A stretch of 64,000 nt of DNA from Xiphias gladius. Taxonomy: Eukaryota; Chordata; Actinopteri; Istiophoriformes; Xiphiidae. The notes beneath the pieces are model-generated. The model was not told the origin of the DNA. It made no database searches and saw nothing but the letters and a program-made list of their open reading frames with translations. Position numbers and translations under genes: made by a program. How positions within the stretch are numbered: position 1 is the first letter of the stretch; each line of letters begins with the position of its first letter. The DNA is taken from assembly GCF_016859285.1 (NCBI RefSeq), contig NC_053422.1, forward strand, positions 8,867,501 through 8,931,500. Reading direction: 5' to 3'. This document shows positions 10,738-22,715 of the stretch, piece by piece.

Positions 10738-12537
10738 ATGCTGGTAATAATACATATACTGTTCCTGCTCAGAACTGTGCGTAAGTATTAAGGTCAGATT
10801 TACTTTATATTTAACATACATTGTCATCTTTTCATATTAATATCAAGTAGGCATATGAATGTATCCCTGTTGTTAATCATAGCTCTGATTTTCGATTTTA
10901 TTTTCAGGATGCATAGATGATCACATCTTTGAGACAAAGACTGTTGATGTTGGAGTCGATGTGACTCTAACATGTCCCCGCCAGAGAACTTGGCGGTCAC
11001 AATTATTTTGGATCAGGCTTGTTTCTGGAACCTTCCCAGAAGGTTTAGGAGGAACGTTAGCCCTTGATTACGAGCGCGTTGAGAAAACTCGTCACATAAC
11101 GGCAAAACAAGAGCCTGGAACATTTGCCCTGCATATTTCCGAAACGCAAATAAGCGATACTGCAGTCTACTACTGCATAAAAGTGACACAGCTTAAAATG
11201 ACATTTCTGAAAGGAATATTTCTGCAAATCAGAGGTAAATCCGGCAAAAAAAACAACAGTTTCCAGATGCCTTAAGAATTATAGAATTATACATAATAAT
11301 ACATAATAATTATACATAATTGATAACAGCAGTTTTACTTGCTTAACTATTTGTACATATTTAGTTGGTATATATTTGCATAATTCATAGAAAAGTGACC
11401 AGACTTTGTCTTTTGTTTATGAATAAATTATTTTGACCTCTATTGTAATGCCCCTCCTGTAATGTGTCCTCATTGAATTGAGAATATGTTTATTATTTGT
11501 TTCTTTAGTTTTGTTTTTTTTGTTTCATAGCGCCAGAACTTGATATCACTGCCGTCACTCAAGACCTTCTATCTGATCCGGTCCGTCCAGGAGACTCAGT
11601 GACTCTCCAGTGTTCAGTCCTCTCTGAATCTAAGAACAGAGCGTGTCCAGGAGATCACAGTGTGTACTGGTTCAGAACAGGATCGGATGAATCTCATCCC
11701 GGATTAATTGATGCTCATGGAAACAGTGGTGATACATGTGAAAAGATCTCTGAAGCTCAGTCTACACAGAAATGTGTCTACAGCTTCTCCAAGAACGTCA
11801 GCTCCTCTGATGCTGGGACGTATTATTGTGCGGTGGCCACATGTGGGGAGATATTATTTGGAAATGGAACAAAACTGGACATTGAAGGTAACTGCACCAT
11901 ATTTCTATATTATGAGGAAATTATCATCATCCCTATTAACATTATTTTATCAAATGTTGTCAATTATTTATTTCTATTGCCTAACTTTAATTATTCGCTC
12001 ATTTAATGTTTCAGTTGTCAGCACGTGTGATTCACAGAGGGACAATACAAGTGTCCTTGTGTTGTGTGCGGCTTTGGGTGTAAGTCTGATTGTTATAGCC
12101 GTCCTTGTTTTTGTCATTGGGAAACAATCTTGTGATTGTGGCACGGGTAAGAAAAGTTACCTTCATATATTGATCTATCTTCCATAAAGTGAAATACGGT
12201 GAATAATTTCTTTACTATTACTTATTTTTTTAACAATAAAGCTGTCATCAGTCTGCGAACAAATGGTGAAGCCGCCACGGGTAATCAGCAAAGTCAGCAG
12301 GTAAAGAATATAAAGATATACCCTAAAAACAATATCAGCAAATGTTGTATGTACATGTACTACAATCTGTTCTCTCATTTTCAATTTTGCATTTTTTCTC
12401 TTCAGACAAATGAGAACTCTTTGCTTTATTCTACAATAAACTACACCAGGAAAACAGCTGGCAAAGCAGGGAGAAGGAATGCAACAGCAAGGGAAGAGGT
12501 TATCTACTCTGATGTCAGGGCTTTTGTGATACATTAA
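10738..12537 (+). CDS. nitr: NITR-C: inhibitory novel immune-type receptor
   Basis: Exons 10738-10780 (signal), 10908-11234 (V), 11531-11887 (I), 12015-12146 (membrane), 12242-12300 (spacer), 12406-12537 (tail); 349 residues. The V domain has TLTCP, LFWIRLVSG and DTAVYYC, ending with FLKGIFLQI instead of a J motif. The I domain has TLQCSVLS, VYWFRTG, AGTYYCAVATCGEI and the J-like FGNGTKLDI, a NITR hallmark. After the membrane helix (LVLCAALGVSLIVIAVLVFVI), the tail carries LLYSTI (Tyr314) and VIYSDV (Tyr340). VIYSDV fits the ITIM consensus well; LLYSTI fits the looser form with Ile at +3. It is therefore likely to recruit SHP-type phosphatases and inhibit the leukocyte expressing it. The spacer exon uses an AAG acceptor. 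NITR-D is its closest relative here. Confidence 0.9.
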
Positions 12538-14018
12538 CAATCCAAACACTGGATTTACGAATTGATGGTAATATAATTTTTGTGTGGCACAATGTGTAAG
12601 AAATGTACTGCTTTAGCAGCACTGGCACTTGCATTTCAACTGAGCAGTTGTATGTAATATTATATTTCTGATAAACTAAAATTAGTTTTAGAAAAATATT
12701 AGTTGGTAAAAAAATCATTATAAAATAAAAATAATTACATTTGATACTTTCATTTTTGGTGATAGCCTGTAGTAGTGTACCTTTCATCCATATAATTTTT
12801 TGTGCATTTTATTATTAGGTTTTCCAAAAGGCTTTTGATGCATCTGTCAAAGCTGGGTTCCTCAAAGATTTATCTTGACAGTGTTTAACCATTGTCCCTT
12901 TTATCTGTTATGTATTTTTAGGGCTGTTAACCTCGTCCCAAGACCCTCAACTGTGTATCAGTGCAATGCAAAACAGTTGTACTAAAAGGAAATGACAGCT
13001 GTGAATGTGTGTTGTTAATAAACAAACTTCTGCATCTAAAAAGCCTAGATTTAAATCTTATTTTGAAAAGACATTTAGTTGCATCATTGCCATCTAGTGT
13101 AATTGACTGAATACCATGTTTAATGAATGCGACACAGTAGCAACCACTACAACATTTTAAAGGCAATGGCTCAGGAGGTTCAAAGGGCTTAATAATTTTA
13201 CGCTCGCTCCCTTTTCTCGATTATTTGCATTTTACAAAACGTGCTGATCTGTTAACACGTGAAATCCCACTTTCTGAATTCAAGAACTTTTCATATTATT
13301 ATCATATTTGATTCAACCAGAGCAAAAGCAAATATGCCACCAAGCACAATAACAATCTAACCCATCAAGCATTGTCTCTGAACAAAACTAGGCTTAAACA
13401 TGTCTGAATGTATTCTGCACATTAAGACGGTAATTCTATGAATTATGTGTCTGTGCATCCTATAAAATATATATAAAATTATTACACGAGTGTGGCAGAA
13501 CCTTGATCATTTCAGGTGATATGTCACAACTTTGAAGATCACTTTGGGCAAGTGACAGAAAAACTGATATATTGAGAAGCCCTTGGCAAAATGGACCCTA
13601 TTACACTGTGATTATTGTTTAAACCCTTAAGACTTATTGACGAATTGTCACTGATTTAACAATTGCCAATGAAAAACATCTGTGCCAATAGCCATTGATG
13701 TGTAAAGTGTCCATTTTTAGTCACGCCAGTGGTGGCGCATTGAAGACTGTCAGTTGGACAGTCGATCGCTTTGGTCCAGACTGAAATATCTTGAATAAAT
13801 GTTGCATTGCAATGCATTGCCATTAAATTTTGTACAGACATTCGCGGCCTACAGAGGATTTAAGGTAGTTACCTGGTGAACCCCTGGCTCTTATATAAAC
13901 ACCAATATGAGTTTGACATTTGTGTTGTTGTGTGAAATGTCCTAGTGACTGTTAAATGGATTCCCATGAAATTTGGTACGAACATTCATGTTCCCCACAG
14001 GATGAATTGTAATAGCTT
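12538..14018. other. Intergenic, downstream of NITR-C
   Basis: No gene was seen between the NITR-C stop and about 13720. From about 13725 to 14018 there is a copy of the dispersed repeat described at 8865 (CTTTGGTCCAGACTGAAATA, CATTCATGTTCCCCACAGG). Its end abuts a NITR tail-exon fragment directly. Confidence 0.55.
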
Positions 14019-14133
14019 AATTTATTCTGTACCAGCCGTCCCCAGGAAAAAAGCTGACAAAGCAGAGAGAAGGGAAGCAACGGCAACAGAAGAGATGATC
14101 CACACTGATGTCAGGGCTTTTGTGACAGATTAA
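14019..14133 (+). pseudogene. Orphan NITR tail-exon fragment, cut by a dispersed repeat
   Basis: From TTTATTCTGTACCAG to the TAA this matches the last exon of NITR-C (shared GTCAGGGCTTTTGTGA end). The 5' part of the exon is replaced by a dispersed repeat ending at about 14018. The ITIM position reads MIHTDV where NITR-C reads VIYSDV, so the phosphorylatable tyrosine is gone. No receptor exons lead into it. It is a relic of a further plus-strand gene. Confidence 0.75.
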
Positions 14134-14269
14134 AAATTCAAACACTGGATTTACCTATTAAGAGTAATATAATTTTATTTTGAACATTGTTTTCATTACT
14201 TGACCTTTACTTCAGTGTTTTTTAAGCTTTCAAAATGTGTTTGGAGAGCTTCAGTTTAATTTAATGTAA

Positions 14270-14640
14270 TGCCAGAGCAAAAAAATCGCATGCAGACATC
14301 ATCTACACTGGTGGAAATGAATGTGAGAAAAGATGCGACTCTCCGAAGAGCTGTGTTTATCGTTTCTCCAAGAACGTCAGCTCCTCGGTTTCTGGGACTT
14401 ATCCCTGTGCTGTGGCCACATGTGGGGAGATATTATTTGGAAATGGAACAAAAATGGACACTGAAGGTAATTGTATCACTGTTTGTTTGTTTTTTAACTT
14501 TCAGAAAATTACAAAGCTTTTTTAACTTTGTTGTCTCATATGTTTTCTCGGAGAGATGAGGACACATGGGTTTATTCTGCTGCCGTATGCACCAAAATGA
14601 AAGCAAAACAACAAAAGGAAACAGAGGTCCGCAGACATGT
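14270..14640 (+). pseudogene. Broken NITR: half an I domain followed by a tail-exon remnant
   Basis: 14275-14467 matches the second half of an I-domain exon: KSCVYRFSKNVSSS, then GTYPCAVATCGEI, FGNGTKMDTE and a GT donor. The first half is missing, and the usual YYC reads YPC. At 14545-14640 a tail exon resembling NITR-D follows (DTWVYSAAV, with a KQQKETE stretch). The membrane and spacer exons between them are absent. The remnant is clear; it cannot encode a receptor. Confidence 0.75.
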
Positions 14641-14897
14641 TGACCCCTTACAGAAATACTGGCACACATGCTGTTGCAAGTGATTAACAAAGCAATTGAA
14701 AAGCCAATGCTCCCCCACAAAACCAGCTGGATGCCACAATTATTAGAAAATATACACATTCAGACTGTGAAAAACTGATTACCATCATTATAGGTTGACA
14801 GTGGGGAATAAAATATCAGATGTGAATGAGCCCCAACATGAACTAAGCTGAGAACCTCTGTACAGACTTGGGGAGGGGTCCACAGGCCCTGCTCTGC

Positions 14898-15047
14898 CTA
14901 TAGAGAGGGGTGCTGCTGGTTGCGGTAATCTGCTCTAGCAACACAATTCACACAGTCTTGTGGTGGCTCTCTCTTCTCCTTTCCTTTTTTCACTCTCCTT
15001 GTAGAGAAATCCAGTGCTGCATAGTTCACTGCCTTTGCTTCAGCATC
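14898..15047 (-). pseudogene. Orphan minus-strand NITR tail exon with intact ITIM
   Basis: On the minus strand a TTTGCAG acceptor precedes an open exon reading DAEAKAVNYAALDFSTRR and ending with a stop at 14898-14900. VNYAAL is a full ITIM. A second exon-like stretch lies upstream at 15395-15460 (CAG acceptor, GTAAAT donor), at the spot expected for the NITR spacer exon; it is open in only one phase, and that phase does not fit the usual NITR splice phase. No minus-strand membrane or Ig exon was found before 19 kb. It could be the tail of a lost gene. Its preserved frame leaves open use as an alternative exon. Confidence 0.6.
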
Positions 15048-18000
15048 CTGCAAAGAATCAAAGAATATATATACAAATATGTGTGTGATAATGACAAATA
15101 TAATTTATTTTAGGGCTGCAACATCAACAACAGTTAGAGAGCAAGTCTAGAGTATAAACTTGGAACATTAGTGGTAGGAATGCTTTACAGTGACTTTACA
15201 GGGAGCTTAACATACAATCTTTAATGTATTTCCCAACATCGTAACGTTTTAAAATATACCTGATATTTCTCAGACATCAATAAAATATTTATTCCTCAAA
15301 CTCAAATGGAAACCCACATCTAGATCACTACACTGAGCCAAGGCAAACAGGACAACAAACCACTGCGTATTTACCAGAAGCTCATTTACCAGCTCATTTG
15401 ATTGATCCACGTTTGACTTGTCACGTCCAAAGATGACGGGAGGAACTCGCTGCTCCTGTTTGAAAAAAACACGAGGAATACAATTACTGCCGTCATAGCA
15501 TAGTGTGATTTTTGTCAACCTCTCATTAAAACGAACAGGGATGAATGAACAAAAGACACCTTTTCAGTTTTCAAGTCCTCCATTGATACCCACTGATTGT
15601 GCCAGTGTTTGTGCTAAGCTAGGCTAAACTCATCCTGGGCTTTTTTTTTTTTTTTTTTTAAAGGATAAATATCCAGAGGGGAAGTGGATACATTTTTCAG
15701 AATTGGTTGATATTTGGACCTCCACAAAAACAGTATCAGGAGGGAGAAAGGACGTTTGACATCATGTTAGCTACACCATTTAGTGGTTGTCTGTGGGTTT
15801 GAGGGACAGCTGAAGGGCAAAGGTGAGAGGAAATGTGACCAAAAAAATCAAGACAGGTGGAGAATTCAACAATAAATATGTGTGTGAGAGAAACACAGAG
15901 ACAGAGCATTAATGGATGTGAAAATTGTCAAAAGCATTGCAATTTTATCAACCCGTAACAATAAGGAGGAAACTCGTGATGAGGAGTTTTTCAAAACAAA
16001 ACACGCGAATCTCCCCTGCTGTATTGGCAGTGAACTCAAGAGCATGTTTACTTGATCGGCATCACCAGTTTTTTTTTTTGTTTGTTTTGTTTTTTGCCCA
16101 TCCATATTTTCATGTTATTTTCCCTTAAGTATTATTTTCCCCTCTAAACATCTTGCTAACGCAGATCTTGGTAGTCTTGCTAGTAATTGTAAGTAGTCTT
16201 GTTTCTTGATCATTCCCAAATGATTTACGTTTGTAGCAGGAAAGACAGAAATATTTGCAATGCAATGCAAAGGGTGAGAAGAAATGTGACCAAAACCACA
16301 TAAAAAATCAAGAGATGTGGAGAATTCAAAGGTAAATGTAACAGAGAGACAGAGCATTCTTGAATGAGCATATACCCATTGTCACAACAGACATTTTGAT
16401 TTGTCATTGGACAAAAAGAACAGGTGAAACTACAAATATTAACTATGGGCCTTAACCAGGTGTTTTTTTTCACAATCAGTAATGTTTCTATTTACACCTG
16501 TGTTTTTTCATCTGTCTGAGAAAAAGGTCCTTTCGGCTGTGGTTTCACTCCACATTGTTTCCACTAGCAAATGGCGACACCAACCGAGAGAGACAGAGAC
16601 TAGCAGACAAGACATTCAGTGGTTTTCACAGTGAGCTATTCTGTATTTGTCCAGCGCAACTTCCCACAACTGTAGACAGAAGCATGGCAAACAAAAACAC
16701 ATTGAAGGAATTTTAAGTTGTAAATACAACAAATCTTTCTTTGTTAAAAAAAAAAAAAACTTGTTAAACATGTACTGTATTGAAAGAAATGCTGCTAAAA
16801 TTAATACTCTCCTCCATCTCTCTGGTCTCACGGCAATTTTGTACAGGTACTGTGCATGTCTACAAAACCACATGCACAAGCTTCACCAACAGACACAGGT
16901 TGTGGTGCACGATTTCTCTGCCCTGTGACCAACCACTGAAGCTGTTTACTCAGAGCAGACCGGATATGTAGTGAGGGAAGAGCCACACGAAGCTTCAGCC
17001 GGCTGGTTTTAGCTGAACAAACCGAAATGGTGGTTTCAAGTTTACTTCATTGTTAATGTGCTGTTTTAAAGTAAAAGCAAAATCCCTGTTCATTGTGTCC
17101 ATCCCTCCTGTACCCTTTAACTTCTCTTGTAACTTGGTTTGATAGTAATAATAATCATAACAATAATATAGCGTGGTGGTATATTGCTTTTTATATTGCA
17201 GTTTTTTATAAAACAGCAGTACAGGCCCAGCTTCCTGAGACTAAAACAGAGAGTGAGAGACGAAAAAAAGCAGCTTTGTATTCACACATTATTGTAAAAG
17301 CCCAGCCACAACTATGCTTAAGTTTCCATGCGTCACTTGTTTGTCAGATGTGACTTTGAATGCGTGTTTATCTGTGTCTGTTTGTGTCAGATGCAAGCAG
17401 CAGTGTGGACTCGAAGAAACAGCAGAAAGCACAAAGCGGGACTCACAGCACAGTACTTTTACTGAGGGCTTTTTTCATTTAATGACATTTTGACAGTTTT
17501 TACCATCAGTTTCCACCCTTCTGTATATGTATATATGGGAATCATTAATTTAACAGTTTGGTAATACTTTTATGTGTCCAAAGGAACACTTGTAGTAATA
17601 ACAACAAATTTATTGTCCAATCGATGTGTTTTGTACTGTTGACGACCACACGCCCCAACATTTAGCATGTTGCTACACTTTTTGGTTTTCTCCATACACA
17701 ACAAATTTGTGGTTTTCACCCAGATTCACATGGATGAAAACATGCAGGCCAGTTGATTAGAAAAACTCAAAATTTCCCATGTGTTAATGAGTTTCTTTGG
17801 AAGAGCGGGTGTAGCAGCCCACTCTGACTGTGCCTGCTGTGTTGTTCCCACTGATGTGTCTGGCTACTGCTGACTCACAGGCAGGGTAGGCTGGCTGTCA
17901 CCGATAACACCGAGTGTCTGGTTTTTTTGGCATTTGCCAGGTCACTAAAACATCCAAATTAATGTTACTCCATATATGATAGAAACAGGCAACTGTTTGC

Positions 18001-18960
18001 TTACACATTGGTAGAAACAGTAATAGGGGTCATTTGTCAGTGTTGTGAACAGCGTGTTACTGCTGCCCCTAGTTGGCCATAAAATCAGTTGATGCAGATT
18101 TAACTGAAGGAGATACAGACAATTTTTTATAAGAGATATAGGTCTTTATATTTACTGATACATTACATGCAGTAGATTTTAAAGGCTAGATATCAAACCC
18201 ATTCTGAAATGATCTGGCTGGTAAACAAAATAGTCAATTGTAAACTTTACCTTCTGTTTGTTCAGTCAGTTACAACAAACGATGCCAGGGATGTAAAAAA
18301 AATTATTTTTTTTAAAAATTGAGCCGATTACATACAATACATAAGTGTCAGAGCCATTTTTTAGCATTGCTAAAGCTTAGAACATACAATCCAGTGTTCA
18401 GTGCCATGGCAGGCACCGTAGTGCACCGTGTCATGTGGCATGCAGAGATGTTTAACTCTGACTTTTATCATAGTTTATTTTCCATTACCATAATCTTTTC
18501 CTAACCTTAACCAAGTAGTTTGAATTGCCTAACCTTGACCACAGCTTAATCCTGTCGCGGAAGATAAATAAACGCTAAATAAATAAAGATGGCATTGAGC
18601 ATTTAAAATCTACATCAATGAACATAATCTTGGGTTTGCAGAATTACTCAAAGTATCAAAGTTAAGACAATGCCGCACCCTGTGAATCACAAAAAACCTG
18701 CTGTCTATTTTAGGGCATCGAATGATCACAACACAAAACCTGCTACAATTCCCCCCCATTTGTGTTCACAGAAATTTTCTTGACTTCTCATTACCTCCAC
18801 AGGATATCCAAGCCAAAAGGATTTTTTTTTGTTTTTTAACTCTTTCATTTTCCAAGCAGAGACATTGTAACTTAGGTGTGGTTTACTGTGAATTTGTGAC
18901 TCTAAGTTTCAGTTTTAGAAACCCACCATGAAGCATGGAGCAAAAGCTCACCGTTGTTTC
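15048..18960. other. Intergenic between NITR relics and NITR-D
   Basis: No complete gene was seen. It contains the possible spacer exon (15395-15460), a poly-T run near 15642-15659, a local direct repeat (15822-15935 resembles 16272-16380: AAATGTGACC, GTGGAGAATTCAA, GAGACAGAGCATT), repeat copy 2 of 3 (16760-16990) and blocks duplicated from upstream of NITR-C (17215-17365, 17830-17930). The end of a TTAAAGCTGCA-type element lies near 18105. Confidence 0.5.
16760..16990 (+). repeat. Unclassified dispersed repeat, copy 2 of 3
   Basis: Shares ACAGGTTGTGGTGC, TTTCTCTGCC, CTGTTTACTCAGA and GGATATGTAGTGAGG with the copy at 5540-5800. It lies at a comparable place upstream of NITR-D. Confidence 0.6.
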
Positions 18961-18964
18961 TTAT

Positions 18965-19146
18965 GTTTAGATTGGAAAGATGGTTGATATTATTTCCACC
19001 GAGGTGCTACACTGAAACGGCAACATATTTAGAGGCCAATAAGATTGCTCTGAATTTGTTTCCTCCCACTTGATATGATTACATTAAGATGAATTGTTGT
19101 ATAATGCAGTCTAATTTTAAGCTACTTCAAGTGGAATAACCAGAAA
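18965..19146 (+). promoter_or_regulatory. NITR-D proximal promoter with CCAAT box
   Basis: CCAAT at 19036-19040 (AGGCCAATAAGA), 111 bp before the ATG, within a block alignable to the NITR-C upstream region. TTTCCTCCCACTTGATAT downstream holds a GAGGAAA ETS-like core on the opposite strand. Confidence 0.5.
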
Positions 19147-20722
19147 ATGCTGATTACATTTTATATACTACTGATGCTCAGAGTTGGGCGTAAGTATATT
19201 TAGAAAGGTCTTATTTACTCCAGATTTTAAGGATTGTCTCCCTTTTACAGTAATTTAGAACATGACATTTATGATTTTTCACTTCTGCGTTTAATGTCTT
19301 TTCAGGATGCACAGATGAGCAGTTCTTTGAGACAAAGACTGTTCAACTTGGAGATAATGTGAACCTGCCGTGTACCCGCAAGTCTACGGGAACCTTGTTT
19401 TGGATCAGGCTAGTTCCTGGACATGCAGCTGAAGTCTTGGCAAGAACATTTAGCTTCATGACTGGTGATCCTCACATTACAGCCAGGGAGGAGCCTGGAA
19501 AATTTGTTCTGCATATTGCAAAAGCAAAGCAAAGTGATACAGCGGTTTACTACTGTGCGAAAATACAACACAAAAACTTAACTTTTTTAAAAGGAATAGA
19601 CCTGACAATTATTGGTAAATACGACAAAAAAGGTAGTTTTTTTTTTCCGATTTCTCAAAAATGGCTTTGTTTTAAAATTGTGTCGATAAATTAATGTCTG
19701 AAGTGTTTTCTTTGTCAAAATTTCCAGAATCAGAACCTGGTATCACTGCTGTCCCTCCATACACAGAAAACTCTGTGTCTCTCTGGTGTTCAGTCCTCTC
19801 CGACTCTGAAAACGAAACGTGTCCAAATGAAAAGTGTGTGTGCTATTTTAGAGCTGGATCACAAAGATCTCACCCAAGTATTATTTATCCTCAAGGAAAC
19901 AGCACTTGTGAATATGAAAGGAACCCTGAGGTGGTCTCAACAAAGAAACGTGTCTTCCCCTTCTCAAAGAACATCAGCTTCTCTGATGCTGGGACTTGTT
20001 ACTGTGCTGTTGCCACATGTGGAACAGTTAAAGGATCGAAACTTTATACTGAAGGTAACTAAATCACACTTCTGTATAATGGGGAAATTAGCATTATTGT
20101 GTGTTTGATTAGGGTCAAGTGTTTGTGCTTAGTGTACGATAACATCTTATCATAAAAAAAAAATTACTCTTAATTACACTTTTACTAATTAGTAACTTTC
20201 ATTTTTCATTTTATGTCAGCAGTAAACGTTTGCCATTCCCAGAGGGACAATACAGTCCTCTTTCTGTTGTGTGCTGCTTTGGCTATAAGTCTGATTGTTA
20301 TAGCCTTTCTCATTTTTTCAAACAAGAAGCTCAAGAAAAACTCTAAGGGTTGTTACGGTAGGTTAAGTCTCTCATACGCTGATCTGTGAAGCAGTATCTG
20401 GCAAAACATTAACACTGTGTTTTTACTCTATAATACAGCTACTGTCGATCTGCAAACAGATACAAAAGCCAGTGGTTGTCAGGAAAGTCAACAGGTAACG
20501 TATGTAAAGAAGAGATGTAGCTTGAGAGTAATCACCATGTTTCTATCTCTACTTGTGTAAATATTAACATCATTAATGTTTCCCCAGACAGATGGGGAAT
20601 CATTGGTTTATTCTGCAGTCATTTTCCCCAGTACGAAAGTTAACAAAACAGGGACAAGGGAAACAAAGACAGCAGAAGAAGAGAGTATCTACACTGATGT
20701 CAGAGCTCTTGAGTTGGATTAA
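19147..20722 (+). CDS. nitr: NITR-D: inhibitory receptor with an altered I domain
   Basis: Exons 19147-19189 (signal), 19306-19614 (V), 19728-20054 (I), 20223-20357 (membrane), 20439-20494 (spacer), 20588-20722 (tail); 334 residues, all phases fit. The V domain has NLPCTRK, LFWIRLVPG and DTAVYYC. The I domain keeps LWCSVLS and CAVATCG. It has lost the J-like FGNGTK (now TCGTVKGSKLYTE), the WF after VY (now CYFRAG) and the cysteine in KCVY (now KRVF); GTYYC reads GTCYC. The membrane helix is LLCAALAISLIVIAFLIF, then a Lys-rich stretch. The tail has LVYSAV (Tyr298) and SIYTDV (Tyr325), both good ITIMs. The frame is open, so it is probably expressed, but the I domain fold may differ. It arose with NITR-C by duplication; upstream repeats are shared as well. 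Confidence 0.87.
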
Positions 20723-22584
20723 TAGTCTCAACTTTGCATTTGTTACTCGAATATATGTCTTTGTTGTTGTTTTTTTTTTTAAATCATCTTTTGTTTTGAA
20801 ATTGTATTTACATGTTTTGTAAAGGAAATGAATCGTGACACCAAATAACTAAATATAGTATAATAGTTAAGCTTTCGGCAATAGACCTAGGCGGTGTGGC
20901 TCACATAAGTGTAAACATGAATTGTTCATTGTGGAGTTTTTATCAAAGTTGTGAAATGTATGCCCTTTTGTATATGTGTATATGTATTTTTAAGTCTGTA
21001 AATTTCTTCCATGACTCACATCTATGTACCAAGGCCATGATAAGGTAATGTACTGATAGGAAATGGTGGGCGTGTAGTTTCACCTTTCTTAGTAGGTCAG
21101 TATATATAATGACAAGATGATTCCAAACCTATAATATAATCACAAATAAAACTTAAATTTTAATGCACTATTTTAAAACTTCTTTGTGTAGTCATTTTGC
21201 TTCTACATAGTCATCTACGATTCATTTAATAGCTATGATGTGGTTTTTGTTTTTTTTTAAATGCCTCAGTCAATGTAGGGAGCCTGAAAGTGTTGCTTAA
21301 TGAATGAATGCAACACAGCATAAAAAACTATTAAAACAATAACTCACGAAGTAATCATATTACATTACATACTGTTTTTTTTGTTGTTTTTTTTTACTAA
21401 TTCTAATATTACTAACTAAACATATTGATCTGTTGACACACATAACACCAGATTTAAGAACATACTAAATATTTAAAATTTCATCCCTACCTGCAGATCA
21501 GAAAAAGATATAATTAAAAGAAAAACTGAAAGTAGGTCAAAAGTCAGATCTGCCAGTACTCCGTGGTACTCCGTGCTACTATACACATCATATATACCAA
21601 CGTAAGACGATTGCAACACACCTAATATGCAATAATGTGAATGTTAATGTAAATACAGCTAAAGACTCAAAACTAGTGAACCTACAACTGAACCATGAGG
21701 CACTCCATATGTTCAAAAAACAGATTTCTTAGATGTTAGTTGATTTGTTCAAGCCTGCTCTCAGTTTGAAATTTAAGCTTTTGGGAATCCCCTGACTTTT
21801 CCTCCAGCACCACCATTAGGTCACATTTTCAATTTTGTTCGCAACGTAATACCTGAAAAGCCAGTGACATTCCCACCAGCCTAAGCTGTACTTTGTGTTT
21901 AGTGCTAATTTGCAAATGTTAGCATGCCAACACACTGAACTAAGATGGTGAACATGGTAAACATTATACCTGTTAAACATTAGCATGTTAGCACGTAACG
22001 TACTGGCGTGCATACTGTTAGTATTGTCTCACAGAGGATGGCTGTAAATTTGTTTATTTTGTCAAAGCTATGAATATTGTTTGACGGATTTAAACAGCTC
22101 AACATCCATGCTGCCAAGAGAGGGGGAAATAAGAGGTTAGAACTGAATACAAGGAAAATAAAATTCCTGCTTTTGTAGGTGTTTCTGTAGAGGTGGTAAA
22201 TCTGACACATCAAGTCTACCAATAAAAAACAACTATAGTGAACACTTGAAACCAGGCATAAACTGTTAGCATCTGTCTTGTTACACACATTAAGACACAG
22301 ATATTAAAGTTATATGTATTTTTGTATATACCAGTAACGTACTACAGTGTTGGTTAGTTGTCCAACATGCTAAAAGTTTAATGTCAGAGCTCCCAGTAGT
22401 TCTAGTTTATCATTGGGATTTTCTTCTATGTCAGCCATGTGAGGTTGACCTCGTGATGTTTGGCCTGGTCCTCAGGGCCTCTGATGGACAAACCTTTGTG
22501 GGATCGGGTCACAGTCCAGGCTCAAAGAGCTTGGACATCTTTGTTATTTGCTGTTTCATGTATTGTATGTTTCATTTAATTCAG
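20723..22584. other. Intergenic, downstream of NITR-D
   Basis: No gene was seen. AATAAA-type polyadenylation signals may lie near 21146 (ACAAATAAAACTT). A dispersed repeat copy occupies about 21775-22055 (CCCCTGACTTTTCCTCCAGC, then a TGTACTTTGTGTTTAGTGCT block). Confidence 0.5.
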
Positions 22585-22715
22585 ATTCGCTGGTTCCAGT
22601 GATCACATGTCCTAATGCTGAGACCAGCCATAGAAAACTCCACTGGTAGGTACAAGCAGAGTGCCGGGGATATGTTGCTGAGGGCTTATTGGTGTTGAGA
22701 AAGAAACTGCAAGCA
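22585..22715 (+). pseudogene. NITR V-exon fragment, NITR-E type
   Basis: After TTAATTCAG, the sequence TCGCTGGTTCCAGTGATCAC and later a stretch ending TACAAGCAGAGTGCCGGGGA match the V exon of NITR-E (26587 on). The part coding the first framework and cysteine is deleted, and similarity ends near 22715. No other exon of this copy was found. Confidence 0.75.

Noticed and set aside
11640-11680. CACAGTG heptamers suggesting V(D)J recombination signals beside NITR J-like motifs
   Set aside because: The heptamers lie inside exon codons (HSVYW, HSVHW) and lack a spaced nonamer. The J-like motif is encoded in the I exon itself, so no rearrangement is needed.
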